NCBI RefSeq assembly: GCF_000418555.1 | Contig: NZ_ATKM01000012.1 | Location: forward strand, 62,001 to 126,000 | DNA length: 64,000 bases | DNA from: Pseudomonas sp. P818 | Lineage (GTDB): Bacteria > Pseudomonadota > Gammaproteobacteria > Pseudomonadales > Pseudomonadaceae | Direction: 5' to 3' | Part shown: positions 40,727 through 50,703 of the stretch, piece after piece | Position numbering within the stretch: position 1 is the first letter of the stretch | How the letters are laid out: each line of letters starts with the position of its first letter | Program-made: the position numbers and the translations under genes | The notes under the pieces: generated by a model | What the model saw: the letters and a program-made list of their open reading frames with translations, nothing else | What the model was told of the DNA's origin: nothing | Database searches by the model: none

Positions 40727-41260
40727 ATGACCCTTTCGGTATTTCAACGCATCGCCGCAACGATCCTGGTATTCCTGGCCTTTACCTTCGGTGCGACAGC
40801 TGCCGACAAGACGCCCAGAATTCTGGGCTGGGTAGAGGAAGGCCTGCTTCTGCCCGAGCAGGCATCGGTCAAGATGAAGCTGGATACCGGAGCCCTCACC
40901 TCATCCATGGACGCCAGGGATCTCGAACGCTTCGAGCGCGATGGCGAGAAGTGGGTGCGCTTCAACGTCGAGCTCAAGGACAGCAAAACCGCCAAGGCGG
41001 TGAGCATTCCATTCGAACGCCGGGTTGAGCGAAACATCAAGGTACGCGGGGCGGGCGGCGCCGAGCGACGCCCCGTGGTGTCGATGCAGATGTGCATTGG
41101 CGATCAGGTCTACGACGAACAGTTCTCGCTAAACGACCGCGACAAGATGATCTACCCCGTACTGATCGGACGCCGCACTCTGGAACATTTGGGCGCAGTG
41201 GATGCATCGCGAACCTTTACTCTCGAACCGCGTTGCGGCAAACGCGCGACAAAGAAGTGA
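40727..41260 (+). CDS. Retropepsin-like "ATP-dependent zinc protease" family protein (RimB-type)
   Basis: 177 residues from the ATG at 40727, starting with a signal peptide (MTLSVFQRIAATILVFLAFTFG ATA, then ADKTPRILGWVE). The mature domain has KMKLDTGALTSSMDA, the D-T-G-A active-site form of the retropepsin-like PF05618 family, followed by KWVRFNVEL, RRPVVSMQMCIGD and YPVLIGRRTLEHLG. Despite the family's name, it carries no ATPase. Likely a periplasmic protease or peptide-binding protein. Substrate unknown. It converges on the GGDEF gene. Confidence 0.85.
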   Translation: MTLSVFQRIAATILVFLAFTFGATAADKTPRILGWVEEGLLLPEQASVKMKLDTGALTSSMDARDLERFERDGEKWVRFNVELKDSKTAKAVSIPFERRVERNIKVRGAGGAERRPVVSMQMCIGDQVYDEQFSLNDRDKMIYPVLIGRRTLEHLGAVDASRTFTLEPRCGKRATKK

Positions 41261-41261
41261 G

Positions 41262-41321
41262 CGCTTAGCCCTTGCGGGTATGACCCCGTGGCCAACCCGA
41301 CGGTGGAACATACCCTAAGCG
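41262..41321. terminator. Nested inverted repeats between convergent genes
   Basis: CGCTTAG (41262-41268) pairs with CTAAGCG (41315-41321), and GGGTAT (41276-41281) with ATACCC (41310-41315). The position between two convergent stops suggests a bidirectional transcript end; the structure is interrupted and lacks a clear T-run. Confidence 0.35.
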
Positions 41322-41331
41322 AAAAGGCCTG

Positions 41332-42501
41332 TCACGCTTGGGCCGCCTGCCCCCACTCGACCCGATTGCGCCCCGCTGCCTTGCCGCGATACAGCGCGGC
41401 ATCGGCGTGCTGCAATGCTCCGTCGAATGCCTGTGCGGTGTTGAAGGCATCCGCCACGCCAATGGTTGCCGTACAGCGAATCGCCTGCGTCTGACCGGCG
41501 TCGGGCACCACGCTGCGCTCGATAGCAGTGCGTATGCGTTCAGCCAACTGCCTGACACCGGCCTCGTCCGTCTCCAGCGCGACGATCACGAACTCCTCCC
41601 CGCCCAGACGACAGATCAGATCTCCCTGGCGGGCAGTGGACCTGAGGATATCGGCGACATGGCACAACACCTGGTCACCGACCTTGTGGCCATGGCTGTC
41701 ATTGATGTTCTTGAAATGGTCGATATCGATGATCAGCAGATACGCCGGGCTGGCTGCGCGCAGTCGAAATTGCGCGTGCAGGGCATCCATCAGTCCACGA
41801 CGGTTGAGCAAGCGGGTCAGCGGGTCGTGAGCCGCCAGGCTGCGCAGTTCATCGGTAAGACGGCGCAACACCAGCCAGACCGCACATGGCGGCAGCACGG
41901 TAGCCAGGAACGACATGTAGATATAGAAGACCTTCTGGAAAACGCTGTTCAGATCCAGCGCCGCCATCCCGCCATTGATGATCAGCATGAACTTCATGGC
42001 ATTGAGCACGCAGATCCCGCCGATCAAAACGGCGAACACGCTCATCTCGACGCGCAGATCCCTGGCAAAGGTTCGCCTGCCGTATAGAACGGCAACCGTC
42101 ATGGCCAGAAAAAGCAGTGCGCAGACTCCGGCCAGCAGCGCATGGCGTGCCTCGGAGCCCAGCAGCCACTGCACCAGCAACTGCACCCCGGCGTAGACGA
42201 GCACCAGCACAAGCAACGGGCGCAAGACCGGAATCGGACGCTCGAAAAAGCGCATGGCACCCAGGACGTAAGCGACAGGAGCAGCGAGCGTCAGCGTATG
42301 GTTGACCAGGCTCACCGCCCCCCAGCCCGGCGCCCCATCGAGCAGTTGCAGGATATAGGCGAGCCCAAGCAGAAGATTGCCCAGCGCAAAGACTTCCATA
42401 CCCATCGTCTTGCCGTTTAACCGCCTGCTGATCAGCAGGAACATCACGGAAAAACAGAGCAAGTGCACGCAGAGCATGCCAAGAATGACGGTAGTGACCA
42501 T
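41332..42501 (-). CDS. Membrane-bound diguanylate cyclase (GGDEF)
   Basis: 389 residues. About seven membrane helices fill residues 1-212, with no recognisable periplasmic sensor loop. The GGDEF domain (about 220-385) makes cyclic di-GMP: LAAHDPLTRLLNRRGLMDAL, IIDIDHFKNINDSHGHKVGD and the active-site GGEEF at 300-304. An inhibitory I-site RxxD (RQGD, 291-294) sits five residues ahead, so product feedback is expected. No EAL domain. Transcribed alone. Confidence 0.93.
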   Translation of the reverse strand: MVTTVILGMLCVHLLCFSVMFLLISRRLNGKTMGMEVFALGNLLLGLAYILQLLDGAPGWGAVSLVNHTLTLAAPVAYVLGAMRFFERPIPVLRPLLVLVLVYAGVQLLVQWLLGSEARHALLAGVCALLFLAMTVAVLYGRRTFARDLRVEMSVFAVLIGGICVLNAMKFMLIINGGMAALDLNSVFQKVFYIYMSFLATVLPPCAVWLVLRRLTDELRSLAAHDPLTRLLNRRGLMDALHAQFRLRAASPAYLLIIDIDHFKNINDSHGHKVGDQVLCHVADILRSTARQGDLICRLGGEEFVIVALETDEAGVRQLAERIRTAIERSVVPDAGQTQAIRCTATIGVADAFNTAQAFDGALQHADAALYRGKAAGRNRVEWGQAAQA

Positions 42502-42753
42502 GGACTCGCGCAGGTGAGAAATAAGGGCAGCGCCCTAATCTGGCAGGACGCCTGCACTCCAGGATAGCCCGTTATGTCTAGAGGCCCGCGAATCGTAGGC
42601 ACATAAGCGCTGCAAGGCAATCTGCCATCTTTCCGCTCGCGCGGTATCGTATACGGAACCCTTACCATGTCGATGCATGCTGCCGGCACAACGCCAGCAA
42701 AGCCGCGTTATCATGCCCGCGCCCGCGTTTGGCATGACGACAAGGAGCAGTAG

Positions 42754-44661
42754 ATGAACGATTCGCGCCAGGCGGTATTCGCCAGGGAATGCGACCTGAT
42801 CATGAAAGGCGGCATCACCAGCGGCATCGTCTATCCGCTGGCCATCACCGAGATCGCCAAGGCATTTCGTCTGCGTAGCATCGGTGGTACCAGTGCCGGG
42901 GCCATCGCCGCTGCGGCAGCGGCCGCAGCCGAGCTCGGTCGCCAGCGTTTCCAGAGCGGGCAATTGAGCAGCGATCCGGCTGGCTTCGCCGAGATCGAGC
43001 GCCTGCCTGAGCACCTTTGTACCCCCGCAGCAGACGGCCATGGCACCAAGCTGCAGGCCTTGTTCAAGCCCATTCCTGCGCTGCGACCGCTATTCGATAC
43101 CTTCATCGCCACGCTCGAAGCCAAGGGCAAAGGGCCGCGAGCGCGCCTGCTGGCGCCACTCAAGGTAATGCTGACGCGACACAAGATCGCCGCACTGCTC
43201 GGCGCGCTCGCCGCGGGCGGCCCTCTATGGAGCAGCGCCCTCGCCAGCGGCAATCCATTGGCATGGCTCTGGGTGCTTTCGTTCGCCGCGCTTGGTGGCG
43301 TGTTCGCCGCTGCCTGCCGTCTGCTGCTGCCAGCGCTACGGGAGTTGCCGCAAAATGGTTTCGGCCTGTGCACCGGTCTGCCGGAGGCCGATGACAAGGC
43401 TCCGGACGAAGCCCTGACCAACTGGCTGACCCACTACTTCGACCGGCTCAGCGGGCAGCAGGCTTTCTGCGCGGGGCATCCAGGCGCTATCGAATGCGAG
43501 AGGCCACTGACCTTCGGCGACCTGCGCGCGCACGGCATCGATCTGCAGGTCATGACCACCTGCCTGAGCATGGCGCGCCCCTTTCGCCTGCCCTTTCGCG
43601 ATGACGAACAGGTGCGTGAAAACAACCAGTTCCATTTTCGCGAGGAGGAGTTCGCCCGCCTGTTCCCAAGCCGTGTAGTGGCGTGGATGCGTGCGCGCCA
43701 GCGCCCCGGCAACGATGAGCGCAACGACGGCTACTTGCGCATGCCTCTGCCCGACGACCTGCCGGTGATCGTCGCGGTGCGCATGAGCCTGAGCTTTCCG
43801 CTGCTGCTCAGCGCCGTGCCGCTGCATGCCGTGGACTACCGCAAGAGCGAGAAGAAACTGGAGCGCTGCTGGTTCACCGATGGCGGCATCAGCTCCAACT
43901 TCCCCATTCATTTCTTCGACGCTGCCCTGCCCCGGCGTCCCACTTTCGGCCTGGATCTCGGACCGACCGACGGCGCAGACGAACAGCGCGTGCGCTTCCC
44001 ACGCAACAACGGCGACGCGCGCCTCGCCTACTGGCGGCGCTTTCCGCAAAGTGGCCTGCCGGCGCTGCGCGGCTTTCTCGCCCAGCTCAGCAACGTGGCC
44101 AAGGACTGGAACCACGAAACCCTGTCGCTGATGCCGGGCTTTCGCGACCGCATCGGCCTGATTCAGCTGACCCGCGAGGAAGGCGGTCTCAACCTGACGA
44201 TGCCTACCGAGCGCATCGAACGCCTGACCCGTTACGGACGCGAAGCCGGCCAGCAATTCGTGCTGCGTTTCGGCGACCCGGCGCACTGGCCGCCCGGGTC
44301 ACAAGCCTCGCCGATGAACTGGGAAAACCATCAGATCATCCGCTTGCGTCTGCAACTGGCCAGCGTCGCCGAACAGTTGCAGAGCCTGGAGCGTGCCTGT
44401 CGCGAATTGCACGGCACCGAGCATGATTACCAACGCTTCTTCACCCCCGAAGCCAGGCGCTACAGCTATCCCTTCAGGGGCCTCAACGACTTGGAACAGA
44501 ACCCGGACACTGGGCTGTACCGCACCCAGGCCGGGCTGGCCAAGGCCATGCTCGAGCAACTGCGGGCAATCGCCCAGATGATCGAACAGCACCCCGACAG
44601 CCACCCGGCCAAGGACGCGCCCAAGCCCACCCCCGAACTGAAACTGCGGCCACGCATTTGA
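42754..44661 (+). CDS. Large patatin-like phospholipase
   Basis: 635 residues, start with AAGGAG 8 nt upstream. Ser/Asp dyad lipid acyl hydrolase: oxyanion loop MKGGITSGIVYPLAI, nucleophile elbow IGGTSAGAIAAAA and catalytic Asp in FTDGGISSNFP. A hydrophobic segment at about 160-195 (LAWLWVLSFAALGGVFAAAC) splits the catalytic parts and may anchor it to the inner membrane. The C-terminal ~150 residues are helical and charged and not recognised. Unlike RssA-type patatins it is long and stands alone, with no nucleotidyltransferase neighbour that would suggest an anti-phage CBASS role. Converges on pobR. Confidence 0.85.
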   Translation: MNDSRQAVFARECDLIMKGGITSGIVYPLAITEIAKAFRLRSIGGTSAGAIAAAAAAAAELGRQRFQSGQLSSDPAGFAEIERLPEHLCTPAADGHGTKLQALFKPIPALRPLFDTFIATLEAKGKGPRARLLAPLKVMLTRHKIAALLGALAAGGPLWSSALASGNPLAWLWVLSFAALGGVFAAACRLLLPALRELPQNGFGLCTGLPEADDKAPDEALTNWLTHYFDRLSGQQAFCAGHPGAIECERPLTFGDLRAHGIDLQVMTTCLSMARPFRLPFRDDEQVRENNQFHFREEEFARLFPSRVVAWMRARQRPGNDERNDGYLRMPLPDDLPVIVAVRMSLSFPLLLSAVPLHAVDYRKSEKKLERCWFTDGGISSNFPIHFFDAALPRRPTFGLDLGPTDGADEQRVRFPRNNGDARLAYWRRFPQSGLPALRGFLAQLSNVAKDWNHETLSLMPGFRDRIGLIQLTREEGGLNLTMPTERIERLTRYGREAGQQFVLRFGDPAHWPPGSQASPMNWENHQIIRLRLQLASVAEQLQSLERACRELHGTEHDYQRFFTPEARRYSYPFRGLNDLEQNPDTGLYRTQAGLAKAMLEQLRAIAQMIEQHPDSHPAKDAPKPTPELKLRPRI

Positions 44662-44719
44662 GCGGAACACAGCGAAGTGCGATTCCAGCCCTGAGAGCGG
44701 CGAACAGCATTTCTGACGA

Positions 44720-45577
44720 TCATCGTTGATTGCGGAAATCCTTGGGCGAGAGGCCGCTCCCGCGGCGGAAGAAGCGCGAGAAGTACGCGGCCTCGGAAAA
44801 CCCCAGACTGTCGGCCACCTGGGCAATGGTCATGGAGGTGTACACCAGGTTGCGCTTGGCTTCGAGCATCAGCCGCTGATGAATCAGTTGCAGGCCGGAC
44901 TGCCCGGCCAGGCGCCGGCACAGGCTATTGAGATGAGCCACGCTCAGCCCCAGCTGCGAGGCGTACCAGTCCAACGGGCGATGCTCGCGGTAATGCTGCT
45001 CGACCAGCCCTTGAAAACGGCGCAGGTGATTGCGCCCACGATCGCTCAGCAACGCCTCGGCCCGCTCGCCGGCTAGCGCCTGGCGCGCCAGCCATACCAG
45101 AAGCGCGCTGATCAGCGACTGCAGCATCAGTTCTCGCCCGGCCTCGTGCTGCCCGTATTCACGGGCCAGGGTGCCGAACAGCATGTCCAGGCGCTCGCGG
45201 TGCCCTTCGACCAGATAACAGACCGGCAGCGTCATCGGCGGCCGCTCCAGGGCAATCCCGAGATGGTCTACCAGCGGCTGGGCCAGGGTCAGCACGTGCC
45301 CCTGGATGTCCTCGGAAAAGCGAAAGGCATGCACGCACAGCGCCGGCACCACCTGCACTGCCGCTTCATCGAGCACCCGCACTTGCCCGTCGATGTCCAC
45401 CTCGGCATGCCCGCTCTGGATATACAGCACCTGCAGCAGATCGCTGTGCAGGTGCGCGCTGATTTCCCAGCCATGCAGGCGGCTGCGCTCGGCGATGGAC
45501 TCGCAATGGATCAGGTCCGGCGTCGGCCAGGCGCGATCCTCGCCGTAGAGTTTGAATACGGGAACCCGACTAGCCAT
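44720..45577 (-). CDS. pobR: AraC-family activator of pobA
   Basis: 285 residues from the ATG at 45577 (GAGGAT 8 nt upstream). The N-terminal cupin-type domain (LHSDLLQVLYIQSGHAEVDI) binds the effector, 4-hydroxybenzoate by analogy. The C-terminal domain has SQLGLSVAHLNSLCRRLAGQ and IAQVADSLGFSEAAYFSRFF. It is divergent from pobA, the arrangement seen in other pseudomonads with an AraC-type PobR. The shared promoter region carries a MITE-like insertion, which may alter control. Confidence 0.88.
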   Translation of the reverse strand: MASRVPVFKLYGEDRAWPTPDLIHCESIAERSRLHGWEISAHLHSDLLQVLYIQSGHAEVDIDGQVRVLDEAAVQVVPALCVHAFRFSEDIQGHVLTLAQPLVDHLGIALERPPMTLPVCYLVEGHRERLDMLFGTLAREYGQHEAGRELMLQSLISALLVWLARQALAGERAEALLSDRGRNHLRRFQGLVEQHYREHRPLDWYASQLGLSVAHLNSLCRRLAGQSGLQLIHQRLMLEAKRNLVYTSMTIAQVADSLGFSEAAYFSRFFRRGSGLSPKDFRNQR

Positions 45578-45658
45578 GAGAATCCTCGAAAAGTCCAAGC
45601 AACCAAGCAGATAGTGCCTTCATGCGCCATGACGATGCATCAAAAATACTGCTTCCTA

Positions 45659-47029
<1,371 letters not shown>

Positions 47030-47095
47030 CGGCCAGGGCGGTGGATCGTCGATCCATCGCCCTGCCCGTCTACATGCATGAACCCCAACGCGAAG

Positions 47096-47446
47096 ATCGC
47101 GGTTGAAGCCGCTCCTACGCGAGATGGGCATTGTTTTGTCTGACTGGCTCTGCACGTCAGGTCGCGGCTAAAGCCCCTCCCACAGAAGATCGGCTGTGTT
47201 TGCAGGAGCGGCTTCAGGCGCGATAGGAGCCGGCACGGCGCATGACGGCGTTGCGGCTAAGGCCAATTCCACGGGAGGCTGGCGCTGCCTGTGGGAGGGG
47301 CTTCAGCCGCGACAAGCTAGCGCGCTCAGGGCGCACCAATACCTCACCGACCAGCCGGTTTTTCAGTAGCACCATCATGCCCATCGCGGCTAAAGCCGCT
47401 CCTACGGGAGGTGAGCGGTGTTTGTAGGAGCGGCTTCAGCCGCGAT
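47096..47446. repeat. Cluster of seven REP units
   Basis: About 350 bp between pobA and the thiolase gene carry seven units of the GTAGGAGCGGCTTCAGCCGC class. Four read on the minus strand (47096-47118, 47161-47183, 47250-47272, 47383-47405) and three on the plus strand (47203-47224, 47291-47313, 47424-47446). Copies at 47096, 47383 and 47424 are near consensus; the others have drifted. This fills the 457-bp gap (47030-47486), which has no gene. Confidence 0.85.
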
Positions 47447-47486
47447 AGGGTTGCTGCATATTCAAACATCGCCCTGTCACGCACCC

Positions 47487-48719
47487 TCACCGAGCAGCCG
47501 GATTTTCCAGCAACAGCGCCATGCCCTGCCCGCCACCGATGCAGGCGGCGGCGATGCCGTAGCGAGCGCCACGCGCCGCCAGTTGGCGGGCGACGCTGTG
47601 CGCCAGACGCAGGCCGGTGGCAGCCAGGGGATGACCGAGGGCGATGGCGCCGCCATGGCGGTTGAGCCGCGCCGGATCCAGCTCCAGCTCGCGCTGCACC
47701 GCCAGTACCTGAGCACCCTGGGCCTCGTTGATTTCCAGGCTGTCGATGGCGTCCAGGGTCAACCCGGCGCCGTCGAGCAGCAGGCGGATTGCCGGCGCCG
47801 GGCCGATGCCCATGATTTCCGGTGGCACGCCGACCACCGCACTGGCGCGCAGCAACGCCAACGGCGCCGTGGCAGTACGAGCATCGCCCACCAGCATGGC
47901 AGCAGCGCCATCGACCAGGGCGCAGCTATTGCCGGCGGTCTGCACCGAGCCTGGGCTGACTGGCGACAGCGCCGCCAAAGCCTCGCGGCTGGTCTGCCGA
48001 GGGTGGCTGTCACGATCCAGATGGGTGACCTTGCGCGGCAGGCTGAGATGGCGAGGCTGATAGCCAGGCAGCTCGAAGCGAGCACTGGCAACCGGCGCAA
48101 TCTCGGCGTCGAACCAACCCTCGGCCTGCGCCGCCAGCGCCTTGTCGAAGCTGCCCAGGGCAAAGGCATCCACCTCCTCGCGACGCAGGCCGTAGCGCTG
48201 GGCGAGGTTCTGCGCGGTATCGATCATGGTCTGGGCGATGGCCGGATCGAGCAGCGCCTCCCAGAGAAAATCCTTGAAACCCACCGGCGCGCCGAGGCGA
48301 AAGCCGCCTCGGTGCTTGTAGCTGGCGATGGGGTTGCGCGACATGGATTCGGCCGCCACGCACAGCGCCAGGCTGGCGCTGCCGCGTTCGAGCTGGTTGC
48401 CGGCCTGGCGCAGCAGCTCCAGGCCGGTGCCGCAGATGCGCTGCACCGCCAGCGCCGGTACCTCGATCGGCACACCGGCGTAGAGGCCGATATGTCGCGG
48501 CAACATGTAGGCATCGAAACTGGCCTGGGCCATGCTGCCGGCCAGCACGCTGTCGACCTGCTCGCCACCGATGCCGGCGCGCGCCAGCACGGCGCGTGCG
48601 ACATGAATGCCGAGGTCGATGGGCGATACCTGGGCCAATGGCCCGCAGTAATCGATCCAGGGCGTACGCGCGGCAGCCAACAGCGCCACCTGCTCGAAGG
48701 CCTCGAACTGGCCCTTCAT
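47487..48719 (-). CDS. Beta-ketothiolase of the hydroxycinnamate cluster
   Basis: 410 residues from the ATG at 48719, which overlaps the fcs stop (ATGA). Thiolase active-site residues are present: Cys in VQRICGTGLELL, His in NRHGGAIALGHPLAATG and Cys in ACIGGGQGMALLL. Such thiolases (called aat in P. putida-type ferulate clusters) accompany fcs but are not required for the non-beta-oxidative route; its true substrate is unclear. It is the last gene of the operon and is followed by a cluster of REP units. Confidence 0.88.
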   Translation of the reverse strand: MKGQFEAFEQVALLAAARTPWIDYCGPLAQVSPIDLGIHVARAVLARAGIGGEQVDSVLAGSMAQASFDAYMLPRHIGLYAGVPIEVPALAVQRICGTGLELLRQAGNQLERGSASLALCVAAESMSRNPIASYKHRGGFRLGAPVGFKDFLWEALLDPAIAQTMIDTAQNLAQRYGLRREEVDAFALGSFDKALAAQAEGWFDAEIAPVASARFELPGYQPRHLSLPRKVTHLDRDSHPRQTSREALAALSPVSPGSVQTAGNSCALVDGAAAMLVGDARTATAPLALLRASAVVGVPPEIMGIGPAPAIRLLLDGAGLTLDAIDSLEINEAQGAQVLAVQRELELDPARLNRHGGAIALGHPLAATGLRLAHSVARQLAARGARYGIAAACIGGGQGMALLLENPAAR

Positions 48720-50584
48720 GGCCGCGCCTGCGCCAGCACGCAATGCGCAGCCGGGTCGGCGTACAGGCGCTCGATCAGCGCGGCGCGTCGGCTGAGCACC
48801 GCACGCTGGTTGAGCGAGCCCTTGTCGGTGATCTCGCCAGCGTCGAGGCTCGGTGCCTCGCTCATCAGGCAGGCCCAGGCGATGTGCGACGCCAGCCCGG
48901 TGGCTTCGCGGTTGAGCTCTTCAAGCAACCCCGCCAGCCATTGGCGCACGGGTTCCGCCGCCAGCACTGCCTCGACGCTGGCATCACTCGGCAAACCGGC
49001 CAAAGCGCGACAGGCCGGCACGCTGGGGAACACCAGCAGGCCGATGCGCTGACGATCCGGCCCGGTGACTACCACGTCCTGCACATAGGGCGCGCCCTGC
49101 AGGATGACCCGGGTACGCAGCGGGCCGACGCTGACGAACACGCCGGTGCTGAGCTTGAAATCCTCGGCGATGCGCCCGTCGAACATCAGGCCCCAATGCG
49201 GGTTCTGCGCATCGGCGAAACGCAGGGCATCGCCGGAGCGGTAGAAGCCCTCCTCGTCGAAGGCCTCGCCATTGAGTTCGGCCTGGCGCCAGTAACCGGG
49301 CATCACATGCGGGCCACGGAAGCGCCCTTCCAGCTTGCCGTCCACGGGTGTCAGCTTGACCTCGCAACCCGGCGCCGGCAGACCGACATAGCCGGCCACC
49401 GACAGCGGCCCGGTGGTGAAAGTGCAGGACGGCGCCGTCTCGGTCATGCCCAGGCCGGCCATCATACGGATACGTTCGCCGCAATGCTGCTCGGCCACAC
49501 GATCCAGGCGATCCCAGACCGGCTGGCTGAGCCCGGCACCGGCGAAGAAGAACAGCTTCATGCGCGCGAAGAAGCGCTCGCGCAACTCGCTGTCCTGCTC
49601 CAGCGCCGCTACCAGCTCCTCCCAGCCCTTGGGCACGGTGAGGTAGGCGGTGGGCGAAATGTCCTTGAGGTTGCGCAGGGTTTCGGCGAACAGTTGCGGC
49701 GTCGGCCGGCCGTCGTCGAGGTACAGGCTGCCGCCGTTGTACAGCACGATGCCGACGTTGTGGCTGCCGCCAAAGGTGTGGTTCCACGGCAGCCAGTCCA
49801 CCAGCACCGGCGGCTCCTCGCCGAATACCGGGAAGGTCTGCAGCAGCATCTGCTGGTTGGCGCAGAGCATGCGCTGGGTGGTGACCACCGCCTTGGGCAG
49901 CTTGGTCGAGCCACTGGTGAAGAGGAACTTGGCGATGTTGTCCGGCCCGGTGCGAGCGAAGGCGGCATCGGCGGCGGCCGGGTCGCGCGGTGCCAGCAGT
50001 TCATCGAAACGCCGGGCCTGGCGCCCAGTCACTTCACCCTGCACCAGCAGCAAGGGCATGTCAGCCGGCACCACGGCCTCGATGGCGCGGCTGAAGGCGG
50101 CACCATCAGCGGCCATCACCAGGCCCGGGCGCAGCAGGTCGAAGATGTGCTGCAGCTTGGCGTAGTCGCGGGCCACGGTGGAATAGGCCGACGACACCGG
50201 GCAATACGGCACGCCGATATACATCGCGGCCAGGGCCAGTTGCAGATGTTCCAGGTCATTGCCGGAGAGGATCACCAGCGGGCGCTCGACGCTCAGGTCA
50301 TGATCGAGCAGGTGCGCGGCGATGCAGCGCACCCGCGCCAGCATCTCGCGGTAGCTGATGCGCTGCCATTGTCCGTCGCCGCCGCGGCGGGCAACGAAGG
50401 TGTGCTCGCCGCGCACCTCGGCCCAGTGCAGCAAGCGATCGAGCAGACGTGGCGGCAACTCTGCGAGGTTTTCGCGGGCCTTGAGATAGACGCTGCCGGC
50501 ACGCTCCTCGATATGCACGTCCGTCGTGCCCAGCGCGACCGGGCGATAGCGGACGAAGGGCTGCAAGGAGGATTCGTTGTTCAC
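48716..50584 (-). CDS. fcs: Feruloyl-CoA synthetase
   Basis: 622 residues starting at GTG 50584 behind a near-perfect ribosome site (GGAGGTGAT, spacing 6). Activates ferulate, p-coumarate or caffeate to the CoA thioester with ATP. AMP-binding motifs: KFLFTSGSTKLPKAVVTTQR, the WLPWNHTFGGSHNVG stretch, AGLGMTETAPSCTF, FYRSGDALRF and the C-terminal catalytic Lys in GEITDKGSLNQRAVL. The length and DWLPWNHTFGG phrase are typical of Fcs. The downstream thiolase is translationally coupled to it; vdh and ech lie upstream in the same operon. Confidence 0.95.
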   Translation of the reverse strand: MNNESSLQPFVRYRPVALGTTDVHIEERAGSVYLKARENLAELPPRLLDRLLHWAEVRGEHTFVARRGGDGQWQRISYREMLARVRCIAAHLLDHDLSVERPLVILSGNDLEHLQLALAAMYIGVPYCPVSSAYSTVARDYAKLQHIFDLLRPGLVMAADGAAFSRAIEAVVPADMPLLLVQGEVTGRQARRFDELLAPRDPAAADAAFARTGPDNIAKFLFTSGSTKLPKAVVTTQRMLCANQQMLLQTFPVFGEEPPVLVDWLPWNHTFGGSHNVGIVLYNGGSLYLDDGRPTPQLFAETLRNLKDISPTAYLTVPKGWEELVAALEQDSELRERFFARMKLFFFAGAGLSQPVWDRLDRVAEQHCGERIRMMAGLGMTETAPSCTFTTGPLSVAGYVGLPAPGCEVKLTPVDGKLEGRFRGPHVMPGYWRQAELNGEAFDEEGFYRSGDALRFADAQNPHWGLMFDGRIAEDFKLSTGVFVSVGPLRTRVILQGAPYVQDVVVTGPDRQRIGLLVFPSVPACRALAGLPSDASVEAVLAAEPVRQWLAGLLEELNREATGLASHIAWACLMSEAPSLDAGEITDKGSLNQRAVLSRRAALIERLYADPAAHCVLAQARP

Positions 50585-50599
50585 TTGTTATCACCTCCG

Positions 50600-50621
50600 G
50601 TCGTGCCCGTTCGGGCACGAC
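50600..50621. other. Hairpin in the vdh-fcs gap
   Basis: GTCGTGCCCG and CGGGCACGAC are exact complements with a 2-nt centre (effective loop of 4). The stem ends just ahead of the strong fcs ribosome site and may act in mRNA processing or as a partial terminator between vdh and fcs. Confidence 0.5.
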
Positions 50622-50703
50622 GCGACGCCGGGGTAGCCCGGCAAACTCGATTCGGGCGCTCACAGGCTCACGACACGGAGCGATGCGAGGCCGCTCCGTT
50701 CGT

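Noticed and set aside
42754..44661. Patatin as part of a CBASS anti-phage operon
   Set aside because: No cyclic-nucleotide synthase or ubiquitin-like genes are adjacent; the nearest GGDEF gene is separately oriented and a normal c-di-GMP enzyme.
47096..47446. REP cluster as a CRISPR array
   Set aside because: The units alternate in orientation and have irregular spacing and divergent sequence, unlike uniform direct repeats with equal spacers.
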